DNA from: CAYOYK01 sp964408185
GTDB taxonomy: Bacteria > Bacillota > Clostridia > Christensenellales > Aristaeellaceae
DNA: 40,839 nt
Reading direction: 5' to 3'
NCBI GenBank assembly: GCA_964408185.1
Contig: CAYOYK010000022.1
Coordinates: 1-40,839, forward strand
The notes beneath the pieces are model-generated. The model was not told the origin of the DNA. It saw nothing but the letters and a program-made list of their open reading frames with translations, and searched no databases. Positions 15,966 to 23,530 of the stretch are shown here, piece by piece. Within the stretch, counting starts at the first letter, position 1; each line of letters opens with the position of its first letter. The translations under genes were made by a program, and so were the position numbers.

Positions 15966-16388
15966 TTGCTCTCTGTAATGGCTCTCTTTACGGGCGCACT
16001 GATCGCGCTCTCGGTGCTTTGCAACGGCGATTTGGCCGCCGTATACGGCAATTATCCGAGCACGGTTTTTGTGCATCTGTCCGGGCTGGCCGTCATCGTG
16101 CTGTGCATCCTGATTCGGCGCGAGCGGCTCAAGCTGGACCGCACCATGCCGTGGATGTATTACATGGGCGGCGTGATGGGCGTGGCGACCGTCGTGCTGG
16201 GCAACGTCACGTACGCGGCGCTGGGCGTATCGGTCACGGTGGCGCTGCAGCTCCTCGGACAGGTGCTTATGAGCTGCATGGTCGATCAGTTTGGCCTGTT
16301 TCACTCGCAGCGCCGTCCGCTTGGCTGGCGGCAGGGGATCGCCATCGCGCTGATTGCGGGCGGCATCGTCGTTATGATACTCTGGTAG
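15966..16388 (+). CDS. DMT-type (DUF606/YdcZ) membrane protein, first half
   Basis: Small membrane protein of 140 residues with five hydrophobic segments (LLSVMALFTGALIALSVL, VFVHLSGLAVIVLCILI, then three more), of the YdcZ/DUF606 branch of the drug/metabolite transporter superfamily. These occur as adjacent paired genes, each giving half a transporter. I prefer a TTG start at 15966 because GGAGGTGG (15953-15960) stands just upstream. The ATG at 15933 lies inside a probable -10 sequence (TATGATATACT, 15932-15942) and has no ribosome site. The partner is the next gene. The substrate is unknown. Confidence 0.85.
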   Translation: MLSVMALFTGALIALSVLCNGDLAAVYGNYPSTVFVHLSGLAVIVLCILIRRERLKLDRTMPWMYYMGGVMGVATVVLGNVTYAALGVSVTVALQLLGQVLMSCMVDQFGLFHSQRRPLGWRQGIAIALIAGGIVVMILW

Positions 16389-16400
16389 GAGGGGAAGCCT

Positions 16401-16862
16401 ATGCTATACGTTTTGGCAATCATGGCCGGGATGAACATCGTGCTGACCCGCCAGCTTAACTCTGAGTGCGGGAAGCGCAACGGCCTGTATATGAGCACGC
16501 TGCTCAACTATGCCACGGGACTCGCAACCGCGCTGCTGGTGCTGCTTATCATGGGCCGGCCTACTGCCGCGGCTGAATCGCCGGACGGCTTCCGGCTGGT
16601 GCTGATGTATTTTGGCGGCGCGATCGGCATGATGATCATCCTGCTGTGCAACTATCTTACGCCCAAGCTGCCCGCGCTGCTTTTGACGCTGCTGTTCTTT
16701 GTGGCGCAGCTCGCCACGGCAATTTTGCTGGACGCGTGGCTGGACGGCAGCTTTTCGCCGGGACAGCTCGTGGGCGGCTTGCTGGTAATGCTGGGACTGC
16801 TTTTCTACCAGTATGCCGAAAAAAGGACATCCAAGCAAGTCAAGCAGCAACCGACCGAATAG
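16401..16862 (+). CDS. DMT-type (DUF606/YdcZ) membrane protein, second half
   Basis: Protein of 153 residues with five hydrophobic segments and a short charged tail (KRTSKQVKQQPTE). It starts MLYVLAIMAGMNIVLTRQLN, the DUF606 signature with a conserved asparagine in the first helix. It is 12 bp downstream of the first half gene, with GGAGGGG before the ATG. Paired DUF606 genes are thought to form a heterodimer with opposite topologies, which fits the different lysine/arginine placement in the two proteins. The operon continues into ybaK 11 bp on. Confidence 0.87.
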   Translation: MLYVLAIMAGMNIVLTRQLNSECGKRNGLYMSTLLNYATGLATALLVLLIMGRPTAAAESPDGFRLVLMYFGGAIGMMIILLCNYLTPKLPALLLTLLFFVAQLATAILLDAWLDGSFSPGQLVGGLLVMLGLLFYQYAEKRTSKQVKQQPTE

Positions 16863-16873
16863 AGGGGACGAGC

Positions 16874-17338
16874 ATGGAGAAAACCAATGTGATGCGCATT
16901 CTGGACGCGGCCCACGTGGCGTACCAAGCGCACGAATACGGCGGCGGCGTCGCCGTAAGCGGCGTAGAGGTCGCCAAGCTGGTGGGCGCGCCGGAGGCGA
17001 GCGTGTTCAAAACGCTGGTGACGACGGGCAAAACAGGCAAGCACTACGTGTTTGTGATTCCCGTCGCGGCCGAGCTTCACCTCAAAAAGGCGGCGCAGGC
17101 GGTTGGAGAGAAATCCATCGAAATGCTCAAGCAGAAGGATTTGCTCCCCTTGACGGGCTATGTTCACGGCGGCTGCTCGCCCATCGGGATGAAAAAGCCG
17201 TTCGATACCGTGCTGGACGCTTCGGCGATGGAACGGAGCACCATCTTGTTCAGCGCCGGGAAGATCGGCTATCAGGTGGAGCTGGCTCCGCAGGCGCTTT
17301 GCGCGCTGATTGGCTGCGCAACCGCCTGCTTGGTCTGA
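16874..17338 (+). CDS. ybaK: Cys-tRNA(Pro)/Cys-tRNA(Cys) deacylase YbaK
   Basis: Protein of 154 residues, the usual length for YbaK/EbsC. Family features are EKTNVMRILDAAHVAY at the start, VFKTLVTTG with the conserved lysine of the hydrolysis site, and YVHGGCSPIGMKK, the glycine-rich stretch lining the active site. The enzyme hydrolyses cysteine wrongly attached to tRNA-Pro, a trans-editing step after prolyl-tRNA synthetase. A moderate ribosome site (GAGGGGACG) precedes the ATG. It is the last gene of the operon with the DUF606 pair, with no evident functional link. A strong hairpin follows. Confidence 0.92.
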   Translation: MEKTNVMRILDAAHVAYQAHEYGGGVAVSGVEVAKLVGAPEASVFKTLVTTGKTGKHYVFVIPVAAELHLKKAAQAVGEKSIEMLKQKDLLPLTGYVHGGCSPIGMKKPFDTVLDASAMERSTILFSAGKIGYQVELAPQALCALIGCATACLV

Positions 17339-17345
17339 AACGGAT

Positions 17346-17380
17346 GTCCCCGGCTGCCGATTGCCTCGGCGGCCGGGGAC
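17346..17380. terminator. GC-rich hairpin between convergent ybaK and potD-like genes
   Basis: A 14-pair stem (17346-17359 against 17367-17380, one G-T wobble) with a 7-base loop, centred between two convergent stop codons. Neither side has a T-run, so it may block RNA decay or act as a weak or factor-assisted bidirectional terminator. Confidence 0.55.
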
Positions 17381-17387
17381 GCTTGCG

Positions 17388-18440
17388 TTATTGCAGCTTG
17401 AAGTCGTTGTAGATCTCCTGAAAGAGCGTCTCCGTGTCGCCAACATCTTGGATGAACTCGGTTTTGCCGAGAATCTCGGAGGGGATGTACAGCGCCGGAT
17501 TGTTGAGGTATTCGGGGCTGAGCAACGCGTTGGCGGCCATGTTGGGGTTCATGAACTGCTGCGCCTCGGCGTTGTGCGCGGCCACGTCCGCCCGCAGCAG
17601 GTAATCGAGGAAGATGTGCGCGTTGTCCGGGTGAGGCGCGCCAGCAGGGATCACTGCGCCGTCGATGCCAAAGCCCATGCCCTCCTTGGGATAGACCACC
17701 TTGAGATCGGGGCGCTCGGCCAGCGCCCAGCACACCTGGCTGGAGAACATGTAGCCCACGCTGGCCTCCCCGCTGACGACGGCGGCATAGGCGTTGTCAT
17801 AATCGAACACGCGGATGTTGGGGTACAGCTCCATCAGCTTTTCCTTGGCCAGCTCCAAAATGGCGGGGTCGGTCTCGTTGAAGGAGTAGCCCAGCACCTT
17901 GAGCGTAATGCCCACCACGTTGCGGGCGTCATCCATGATGGCGATGCTGTCTGCAAGGGCGGGGTTCCACAAATCCGCATAGCCGGTGATATCGATATCG
18001 ACAAGCGCCGGGTCGTATACGATCAGCGGCGTCCCTGCGGTATAGGGGATCACATACTCGTTGTCCGGGTCGTAGAAATGGCTCAGATAGGCCGGGTCGA
18101 GGTTGCCATAGTTGCTCAGCTTGGTGCGATCAAGCGGCTGCAGGAGCTCGGCCTTGCGCAGAATACTGAGGGCGTAGTCGCTGGCAATGACAAGGTCGTA
18201 CTCGCCGCCGCTGCTCTGATCGAGCTTGAGCAGCATTTCCTCGTTGCTTGCCATGGGCAGAAAGTTGACCTTGATGCCTGTTTCCGCCGTGAAGGCCGCG
18301 ATGATCTCCGCGTCGATGTAGCCTTCCCACGTCAGCAGGTTCAGCTCCTTTGCCTCCTCGGCGACGGCCTGCGGCCCGATGGGGGACAGGCAGAGAGCAA
18401 GCAGCAGTACATAAGAGAGAATCCGTTTGAATGTACGCAT
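17388..18440 (-). CDS. potD: Polyamine-type ABC transporter substrate-binding protein (PotD-like)
   Basis: Extracellular binding protein of 350 residues. After a signal peptide (MRTFKRILSYVLLLALC...) the mature part opens with KELNLLTWEGYID, typical of the PotD/PotF group that binds spermidine or putrescine. The family stretch VIPYTAGTPLIVYD and a C-terminal FLDYLLRADVAA-like region are present. No good lipobox is seen: the cysteine at LALC has leucine at -1, while VAEEA offers a type-I cleavage site. ATG 18440 follows AAAGGAG; an ATG 18 bases upstream overlaps that site. It is the last gene of arsR-potABCD. Spermidine versus putrescine preference is undecided. Confidence 0.9.
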   Translation of the reverse strand: MRTFKRILSYVLLLALCLSPIGPQAVAEEAKELNLLTWEGYIDAEIIAAFTAETGIKVNFLPMASNEEMLLKLDQSSGGEYDLVIASDYALSILRKAELLQPLDRTKLSNYGNLDPAYLSHFYDPDNEYVIPYTAGTPLIVYDPALVDIDITGYADLWNPALADSIAIMDDARNVVGITLKVLGYSFNETDPAILELAKEKLMELYPNIRVFDYDNAYAAVVSGEASVGYMFSSQVCWALAERPDLKVVYPKEGMGFGIDGAVIPAGAPHPDNAHIFLDYLLRADVAAHNAEAQQFMNPNMAANALLSPEYLNNPALYIPSEILGKTEFIQDVGDTETLFQEIYNDFKLQ

Positions 18441-18487
18441 TTGATAACTCCTTTCCATGTTGGGCGGGCGATCTATCCATTGAAAGC

Positions 18488-19324
18488 TCACGCTTGCAAT
18501 GCCTGCTTGGCGGCGCGCCGCTGGCTGCGCCTGCGCAGCGCGCCCGCGTACTGGCTGATCGCCACCGCGGTAAACACCACGGCGATCATCACCGTACAAA
18601 GCGCGTTGAGCTGCGGCGATATGCCCAGCTTGACGGAGGAGTACACCTTCACGGGCAGTGTGACGGCGGTATCGCTGACAAAGAAGCTGATCACAAAGTC
18701 GTCCAGCGACATAGCCAGCGCCAAAAACGCACCCGATACGATAGCGGGCCTGCACAGCGGTAGCGTGACGTCCCACAGCACGCGCGCGGGAGACGCGCCC
18801 AAATCCCTCGCCGCGTCAAACACCGAGGGATCCATGCCCACAAGGCGGCTCTTGACCGTGAGGTATAAATAGGGGATGCAAAAGGTCGTATGCGCCAGCA
18901 CCAGCGCGATCTCGTTCTTGGGGATGCCCACCGCTTGGAATATGCCGAGGAAGGCCACGCCCAAGATCACATCCGGGATCATGATGGGAAGCATGACCAG
19001 CCACTCCATCGCGGAGGCGGATCTGCCGGGCTTGGCGGTCGAGCGCTGACGCTGCGCCATGCCCACGGCTCCCAGCGTGCCGATCAGCACGCTCAACAGC
19101 ACGCTCAGCACGGCAACCCGCACGCTGACCAGCAGCGCGTCGCCGTAATGATTCGCGCCGCCAAGCAAATCGGTATACCATTGCGTCGTAAAGCCGGTAA
19201 ACTCAATGGGGACGCGCGCCGCGTTGCTGTTAAAGGAATAGAACACCACCGTCACAATGGGCAAATAGAGGAAAAGCAGCACCAGCGTCATAAACAGAGC
19301 GCCCCAAAAGGAGATTCGTTTCAT
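18488..19324 (-). CDS. potC: ABC transporter permease PotC
   Basis: Inner-membrane permease of 278 residues with about six transmembrane segments, the first at FWGALFMTLVLLFLYLPIVTV. The coupling (EAA) loop that docks on the ATPase is FDAARDLGASPARVLWDVTLP. It pairs with PotB to form the channel. Ends are 10 bp from potB and 47 bp from potD. The C-terminal tail is short and basic (RRRSQRRAAKQ). Confidence 0.93.
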   Translation of the reverse strand: MKRISFWGALFMTLVLLFLYLPIVTVVFYSFNSNAARVPIEFTGFTTQWYTDLLGGANHYGDALLVSVRVAVLSVLLSVLIGTLGAVGMAQRQRSTAKPGRSASAMEWLVMLPIMIPDVILGVAFLGIFQAVGIPKNEIALVLAHTTFCIPYLYLTVKSRLVGMDPSVFDAARDLGASPARVLWDVTLPLCRPAIVSGAFLALAMSLDDFVISFFVSDTAVTLPVKVYSSVKLGISPQLNALCTVMIAVVFTAVAISQYAGALRRRSQRRAAKQALQA

Positions 19325-19334
19325 GCCGCGCCTC

Positions 19335-20186
19335 CTAAAACATGCTCATGTCGTTGCTTCCGCCCAGCCTGCGGTACAGGGCGATCACGGCGGCGGTCAG
19401 CGCCAGCAGCGCCACGGAAAGCGCCGAGGCCAGCGGCAGGTCGCGGCCGGACAAGGCCTGTATTTGCCCTCCGGCCAACGGATACTTGCTTCCGCCCAGA
19501 ATATAGCTTAAAAAGAACAAGCCCATCGAGGGGACAAACACCAGCACGCAGCCGGCCAGCAGTCCGCTCAGCGTCAGCGGCAGGGTAACGGTCATAAAGG
19601 CGTGCAGGGGCTTCGCACCCAGATCGCGGGCCGCCTCCACCACGCTGATATCCAGCTTCTCGGCGCTGGTGTACGCGGGGAGAATCATAAACGGCAGCAG
19701 CGCGTATACCATGCCAAGCAGCACCGCGCCGTCGGTGTAGATCAGCTTGAGCGGCTCTTGAATGATCCCCCAGTTCATCAGCAGCGTATTCAGGGGGCCG
19801 TTGGCGTAAAGCAGGATCCGCCAGCCGTATATGCGGATGACCGCGTTCGTCCAAAAGGGGACGACGACCAGCATCATCACAAACGAGCGCATGCCGGGCT
19901 TGAGGCGGCTCATCAGGTAGCCGAACGGGTAGCCGATCAGCACGCAGAGCGCCATGGTAATCAGCGCCAGCTTGAGGCTGTTCAGCAGCACCCGCAGATA
20001 GGTGGGCGACATCAGGCGCGCGTAATTGTTCAGCGTTAGCTGATCCGTCACGCCGAGGTTTGTATCCTTGACCAGAAAGCTCAGCCCGATAATGTACAGC
20101 AGCGCGACAAACACAAATGTGAGCGCCCAGAGGTACATGGGCAGCCTCAGCCAGCGAGAGCCCCGCAAATCCCCGTTGCGTCCCAT
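19335..20186 (-). CDS. potB: ABC transporter permease PotB
   Basis: Permease of 283 residues with about six transmembrane segments, beginning LPMYLWALTFVFVALLYIIG, with VVVPFWTNAVIRIYGWR, a stretch typical of PotB, and the EAA loop VEAARDLGAKPLHAFMTVTLP. It partners PotC. Its ATG is one base after the potA stop (TGA-C-ATG), so it is translationally coupled to the ATPase gene. Confidence 0.94.
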   Translation of the reverse strand: MGRNGDLRGSRWLRLPMYLWALTFVFVALLYIIGLSFLVKDTNLGVTDQLTLNNYARLMSPTYLRVLLNSLKLALITMALCVLIGYPFGYLMSRLKPGMRSFVMMLVVVPFWTNAVIRIYGWRILLYANGPLNTLLMNWGIIQEPLKLIYTDGAVLLGMVYALLPFMILPAYTSAEKLDISVVEAARDLGAKPLHAFMTVTLPLTLSGLLAGCVLVFVPSMGLFFLSYILGGSKYPLAGGQIQALSGRDLPLASALSVALLALTAAVIALYRRLGGSNDMSMF

Positions 20187-20187
20187 G

Positions 20188-21321
20188 TCAGCGCGCCTCC
20201 TTCAGCGGCGGCAGATCGTCGTCGTCGGGCACCAGCGGGGCGTGGCGGATATCCCACCACACGTAGAGCTTGGAGCCGACGGGGTAGGCGTCCAGCTCCG
20301 CCGTCTGCGAGATCGCGCCGACGGTCACCCCCGGAGCAAGCTCAATGCGCGTGCGCTGCGTGCCGCCCGCGTACTCCTTGCTTTGCAGCACGCCCTCCAA
20401 CGACATGCCCATGCTCGGCTCTGCGCCGTAATGGACGCGCTGAGGCCGCAGGCACAGCGCCATGCGGTCGCCCTCTTCGGGAAGCTGGGCAGGATCGGCC
20501 ATCGCGGGCAGCGCAAGGCCCTCCGCGTTCAGCACGCATTCTCCGCTGGCCTGAATGTGCGATACCGCCCCGCGCAGCAGCGTCGCCTGCCCGATAAACC
20601 TCGCGCAGAAAAGGGATTCGGGGCGCTCGTACACCTGCTCCGGCGTGCCGATCTGCTCGATTCGCCCCCCTCGCATGATGGCGATGCGAGAGGACATGTT
20701 GAGCGCCTCCTCCTGATCGTGCGTCACGTAGATGAACGTAATGCCAAGCTCCTGCTGCAAACGCTTGAGCTCGACCTGCATCTGCTGGCGGAGCTGAAGA
20801 TCCAGCGAGCCGAGAGGCTCGTCAAGCAGCAGCAGCCGGGGTCTGAGCGCCAGCGCGCGCGCGATGGCTACCCGCTGGCGCTGCCCGCCGCTCAGCTGCG
20901 AGGGCATGCGCTTCTCATACCCTTGCAGCTGCACCATGCGAAGCATTTCTTCCACACGCTGAGCAATCTCGTTTTTTGACGCGTGCCTGAGCTTGAGCCC
21001 ATAGGCGATGTTTTTGTACACGTTCATGTGGGGGAACAGCGCGTAGTTTTGAAAGACGGTGTTTACATCCCGTTTTTCGGGTGGGAAATCGGTGATATCC
21101 ACCCCGTCGAGGTACACCCGGCCGCTGGTGGGCGCCTCCAGTCCGGCGATGACGCGCAGCGTGGTGCTCTTGCCGCACCCGCTTGGCCCCAGCAGCGTGA
21201 GGAACTCGCCCTCGTAGACGCCCAAATCGATTCCGCCAAGCACAAGTCCCTCGCCATAATCCTTGGTGACGCACCCAAGCTGCAAAAGCGGCTTGGGTTG
21301 ATCCGCGGCGGTAGCCTGCAT
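20188..21321 (-). CDS. potA: ABC transporter ATP-binding protein PotA
   Basis: ATPase of 377 residues. Walker A is GPSGCGKST (45-53), the Q-loop is in FQNYALFPH (Q91), the signature LSGGQRQR (143-150), Walker B LLLLDEP (163-169), and a switch histidine in YVTHDQEEAL. A C-terminal TOBE domain (about 285-355) ends in LYVWWDIRHA. It energises polyamine-type uptake with PotB, PotC and PotD. Its ATG is one base after the stop of the ArsR gene. The signature and coupling are intact. Confidence 0.95.
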   Translation of the reverse strand: MQATAADQPKPLLQLGCVTKDYGEGLVLGGIDLGVYEGEFLTLLGPSGCGKSTTLRVIAGLEAPTSGRVYLDGVDITDFPPEKRDVNTVFQNYALFPHMNVYKNIAYGLKLRHASKNEIAQRVEEMLRMVQLQGYEKRMPSQLSGGQRQRVAIARALALRPRLLLLDEPLGSLDLQLRQQMQVELKRLQQELGITFIYVTHDQEEALNMSSRIAIMRGGRIEQIGTPEQVYERPESLFCARFIGQATLLRGAVSHIQASGECVLNAEGLALPAMADPAQLPEEGDRMALCLRPQRVHYGAEPSMGMSLEGVLQSKEYAGGTQRTRIELAPGVTVGAISQTAELDAYPVGSKLYVWWDIRHAPLVPDDDDLPPLKEAR

Positions 21322-21322
21322 G

Positions 21323-21613
21323 TTACTCTTCTCCTTTTGCGTGACGGCAAAGCGCGGTAAGCAGCGCCTCGACGGACGGCCAGATGTCCGGGGCCACGCG
21401 GTACAGCACCTGACAGCCCTCCTTGCGGGACAGCACCAGTCCCACGTCCACCAGCAGCTTCATGTGGTAGGAGATGGTCGGCTGCGAGCAGCAGAACTCC
21501 TTTTGGATGCAGCAAGCGCTCATTTCCTCCGTGCCCAGTATGGTGAGGATTTTGAGGCGCGTCTCGTCGCATAAGACCTTGAGCAGCGGGATGCTGTTTT
21601 GATAGCAATTCAC
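21323..21613 (-). CDS. Cysteine-rich ArsR family repressor leading the pot operon
   Basis: Winged-helix regulator of 96 residues: LLKVLCDETRLKILTIL, then the recognition helix in CSQPTISYHMKLLVDVGLV and the wing VLSRKEGCQVLYRV. It has eight cysteines (3, 15, 34, 35, 41, 42, 67, 89). Two CC pairs flank the start of the helix where arsenic-sensing ArsR has its CVCDLC, but the spacing differs, so a different metal, thiol or redox signal is likely. GTG 21613 is chosen because GAGGAGG stands 7 bases upstream; the longer frame runs over the -10. It is the first gene of the operon and probably represses it by binding the palindromes at 21651-21688. Confidence 0.85.
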   Translation of the reverse strand: MNCYQNSIPLLKVLCDETRLKILTILGTEEMSACCIQKEFCCSQPTISYHMKLLVDVGLVLSRKEGCQVLYRVAPDIWPSVEALLTALCRHAKGEE

Positions 21614-21650
21614 AGGTCGGCCTCCTCTCGCGCGATGTGGGTTGAATCGG

Positions 21651-21688
21651 CTATATTGTATGCGACGCATAGAGAGAAGTCAATATAG
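21651..21688. promoter_or_regulatory. Candidate ArsR operator: nested inverted repeats
   Basis: Outer arms CTATATTG (21651-21658) and CAATATAG (21681-21688) are a perfect inverted repeat and each overlaps one promoter hexamer. Inside lies the perfect 13 bp palindrome TATGCGACGCATA (21659-21671), in the spacer next to the -10. A dimer bound to either would exclude RNA polymerase. Confidence 0.6.
21655..21683 (-). promoter_or_regulatory. SigA promoter of arsR-potABCD
   Basis: On the minus strand TTGACT (21683-21678), 17 bp spacer, TACAAT (21660-21655), 41 bp upstream of the GTG start. Confidence 0.8.
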
Positions 21689-21717
21689 AAGGACGTTAAT
21701 AAAAAAGTTTTGTTGAC

Positions 21718-21742
21718 AAAAAAAGCCGCCCCGAAGGGCGGC
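21718..21742 (-). terminator. Terminator downstream of the HdeD-like gene
   Basis: On the minus strand GCCGCCC (21742-21736), loop TTCG, GGGCGGC (21731-21725), then seven T (21724-21718). It is 112 bp after the hdeD-like stop and just upstream of the arsR promoter. Confidence 0.85.
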
Positions 21743-21771
21743 ACAGCGCGCAGGAAAACCCAGCGGAGGGC

Positions 21772-21794
21772 TTGGGGGAGCGGCGCTCCCCCAA
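21772..21794. repeat. REP-like GC hairpin
   Basis: Perfect 10-pair inverted repeat TTGGGGGAGC (21772-21781) / GCTCCCCCAA (21785-21794) with a 3-base loop. It can extend through GGGCTT and AAGCCC on either side. It lies between the hdeD-like stop and its terminator and encodes nothing credible. It may be a copy of a dispersed element; no second copy is evident in this window. Confidence 0.45.
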
Positions 21795-21853
21795 TGAAGC
21801 CCGCCCTTAGAGACAAGCGCGCCCAAGGCGGCGTGAAAAGGTGCGTTTGGCAG

Positions 21854-22540
21854 TTACTCCGCATCCGTGGGAGAGCTTTTGGTTTCCTCCTGCACGGGGA
21901 TGGGCTGCGGCGTTACGGTCTCCACGGGCGGCACGGGATCGGGCTGAATGGCCGCGGCGGCCTGCACCGCCTGCACAATGGGCTTGAACGCCAGCTTGAT
22001 GCGGCGGTGCAGCATAATGAGCGTCAGCAGGTCGATCGCCGCTTCCACCAGCATAAAGATGCCGATCAGCAGCACGAGCGTCGCCTGTACAGAGGTGATG
22101 TTGGCAAAGATCAGCACGCCCAAAACAATGCTGGCGGCCGCGCCCAGCAGGACGCACCACCATCTGGGGGCCTTCATGCGGTGCATGTCCAGCGCCATTT
22201 GCACTTTGATTAGTCCGCCCAGCACAAGCGCGGCGGCAAATATGAACGTGTATACCTGCGCCAGCGCGCTGGGGTTGCAGAACAACACAATGCCAATGGC
22301 GATCGCCGCCAAGCCTGTGGCAAAGCGAAAGCTCATGATGCTGTCCATCATGTCCTCGCGGAAGTAAGAGATAATGTGGTATACGCCCACCAAGCACAGA
22401 GCGGCGGCGAGGGCATAGCCCAGAATATCAATGGCCATGTTCGGCCACAGGATCAGCGCCAAGCCGCACAGCGCGTACAGGGCTACGGCGCCGTACCCGC
22501 TCCAGCTCCAGCGATCGGCGTTTGAAAGCTGCTTTTTCAT
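21854..22540 (-). CDS. HdeD-like DUF308 membrane protein
   Basis: Protein of 228 residues with six hydrophobic segments in three pairs (YGAVALYALCGLALIL, IDILGYALAAALCLVGVYHI, FATGLAAIAIGIVLF and onward), the DUF308 repeat pattern of HdeD proteins. The last 40 residues are a soluble tail rich in Pro, Val and Thr. E. coli HdeD is linked to acid resistance at high cell density; function in Firmicutes is unknown. The ribosome site GAAAGGAAG is 6 bases before the ATG. It has its own consensus promoter and stands alone on its strand. Confidence 0.88.
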   Translation of the reverse strand: MKKQLSNADRWSWSGYGAVALYALCGLALILWPNMAIDILGYALAAALCLVGVYHIISYFREDMMDSIMSFRFATGLAAIAIGIVLFCNPSALAQVYTFIFAAALVLGGLIKVQMALDMHRMKAPRWWCVLLGAAASIVLGVLIFANITSVQATLVLLIGIFMLVEAAIDLLTLIMLHRRIKLAFKPIVQAVQAAAAIQPDPVPPVETVTPQPIPVQEETKSSPTDAE

Positions 22541-22608
22541 GGGATTCTTCCTTTCTGTTGGTCAGCCTGTATGGATGCGTAAAGTAAGTATCATCTATAA
22601 CAATGTAC

Positions 22609-22636
22609 ATTATATCATGTTCGGGCAAACTGTCAA
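22609..22636 (-). promoter_or_regulatory. SigA promoter of the HdeD-like gene
   Basis: On the minus strand TTGACA (22636-22631), 16 bp spacer, TATAAT (22614-22609), both perfect hexamers. The 5' leader is about 60 bases. Confidence 0.85.
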
Positions 22637-22701
22637 GGAGGAGGACGCGCGGATCAAAGAACCCATATCCATAAAATATGAAATTTCTATTGCGTTTTCT
22701 C

Positions 22702-22730
22702 TTGATTTTTTACGGTTTTAGACTTACAAT
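22702..22730 (+). promoter_or_regulatory. SigA promoter of the two-component operon
   Basis: TTGATT (22702-22707), 17 bp spacer, TACAAT (22725-22730), about 80 bp upstream of the response regulator ATG. An AT-rich stretch (22660-22720) precedes it. Confidence 0.72.
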
Positions 22731-22809
22731 ATTCGTAATGCTGGAATATCCATGCAGAGCTTTCGGGCAATTCTGTTTCGAATTTCTCCCATAGGAAAGG
22801 AAGAAACCA

Positions 22810-23502
22810 ATGGCAAAGCGCATTCTGCTGGTTGACGATGAGCCCCTCATCGTAAAAGGGTTGAAATATACCCTCGAACAGGAAGGCTACGAGACCGATT
22901 CCGCCGCCGATGGAGAAGAAGCGCTTGCCAAGTTCTTTTCCGGCAATTTTGACTTTGTGCTGCTGGATGTGATGCTGCCCAAGCTGGACGGCATCGTGGT
23001 CTGTCAGCGCATCCGCGAGCACAGCAACGTGCCCATCATCATGCTGACCGCCAAGGGCGAGCATATCGATAAGATCCTCGGCCTCGAATACGGCGCGGAC
23101 GACTACATGACCAAGCCCTTCAACATCTTGGAGGTCAAGGCCCGCATCAAGACCATTCTGCGCCGCGCCAACGGTCAGCAGCAGATGGACGCGCGCAAAA
23201 TCATCCGCGTACACGACATGGAGATCAACTCCGTCAACCGCTCCGTAACCCTTGGCGGCAAGGATGTGCGGCTGACCGCCAAGGAGTTTGATCTGCTGCA
23301 AATGTTCGTGAACAACCGCGGCAAGGTGTTCAGCCGCGAGGCCATGCTGGAAACCGTATGGAAGTACGATTACACCGGCGACGCGCGCACCGTGGACGTA
23401 CACATCCGTCGCCTGCGTGAAAAAATAGAGCGCAACCCCGCTCAGCCGGAGTTCATCTTTACCAAGTGGGGAGTGGGTTACTATTTCACTGACAAGGATT
23501 AA
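22810..23502 (+). CDS. OmpR/PhoB family response regulator, WalR-like
   Basis: Regulator of 230 residues. The receiver domain has the acidic pocket D9/D10, phospho-acceptor D53, T80 and K102. The C-terminal winged helix (about 130-228) carries RLTAKEFDLLQMFV and TVDVHIRRLREKIE, the OmpR/PhoB DNA-binding signature. The pairing and lipoprotein partners resemble cell-envelope systems such as WalRK. The ATG follows AGGAAGGA. It is followed by its kinase gene, possibly overlapping it if the kinase begins at a non-standard codon. Confidence 0.93.
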   Translation: MAKRILLVDDEPLIVKGLKYTLEQEGYETDSAADGEEALAKFFSGNFDFVLLDVMLPKLDGIVVCQRIREHSNVPIIMLTAKGEHIDKILGLEYGADDYMTKPFNILEVKARIKTILRRANGQQQMDARKIIRVHDMEINSVNRSVTLGGKDVRLTAKEFDLLQMFVNNRGKVFSREAMLETVWKYDYTGDARTVDVHIRRLREKIERNPAQPEFIFTKWGVGYYFTDKD

Positions 23503-23530
23503 CCCGTTCCACTCCATTCGGTTCAAAATC

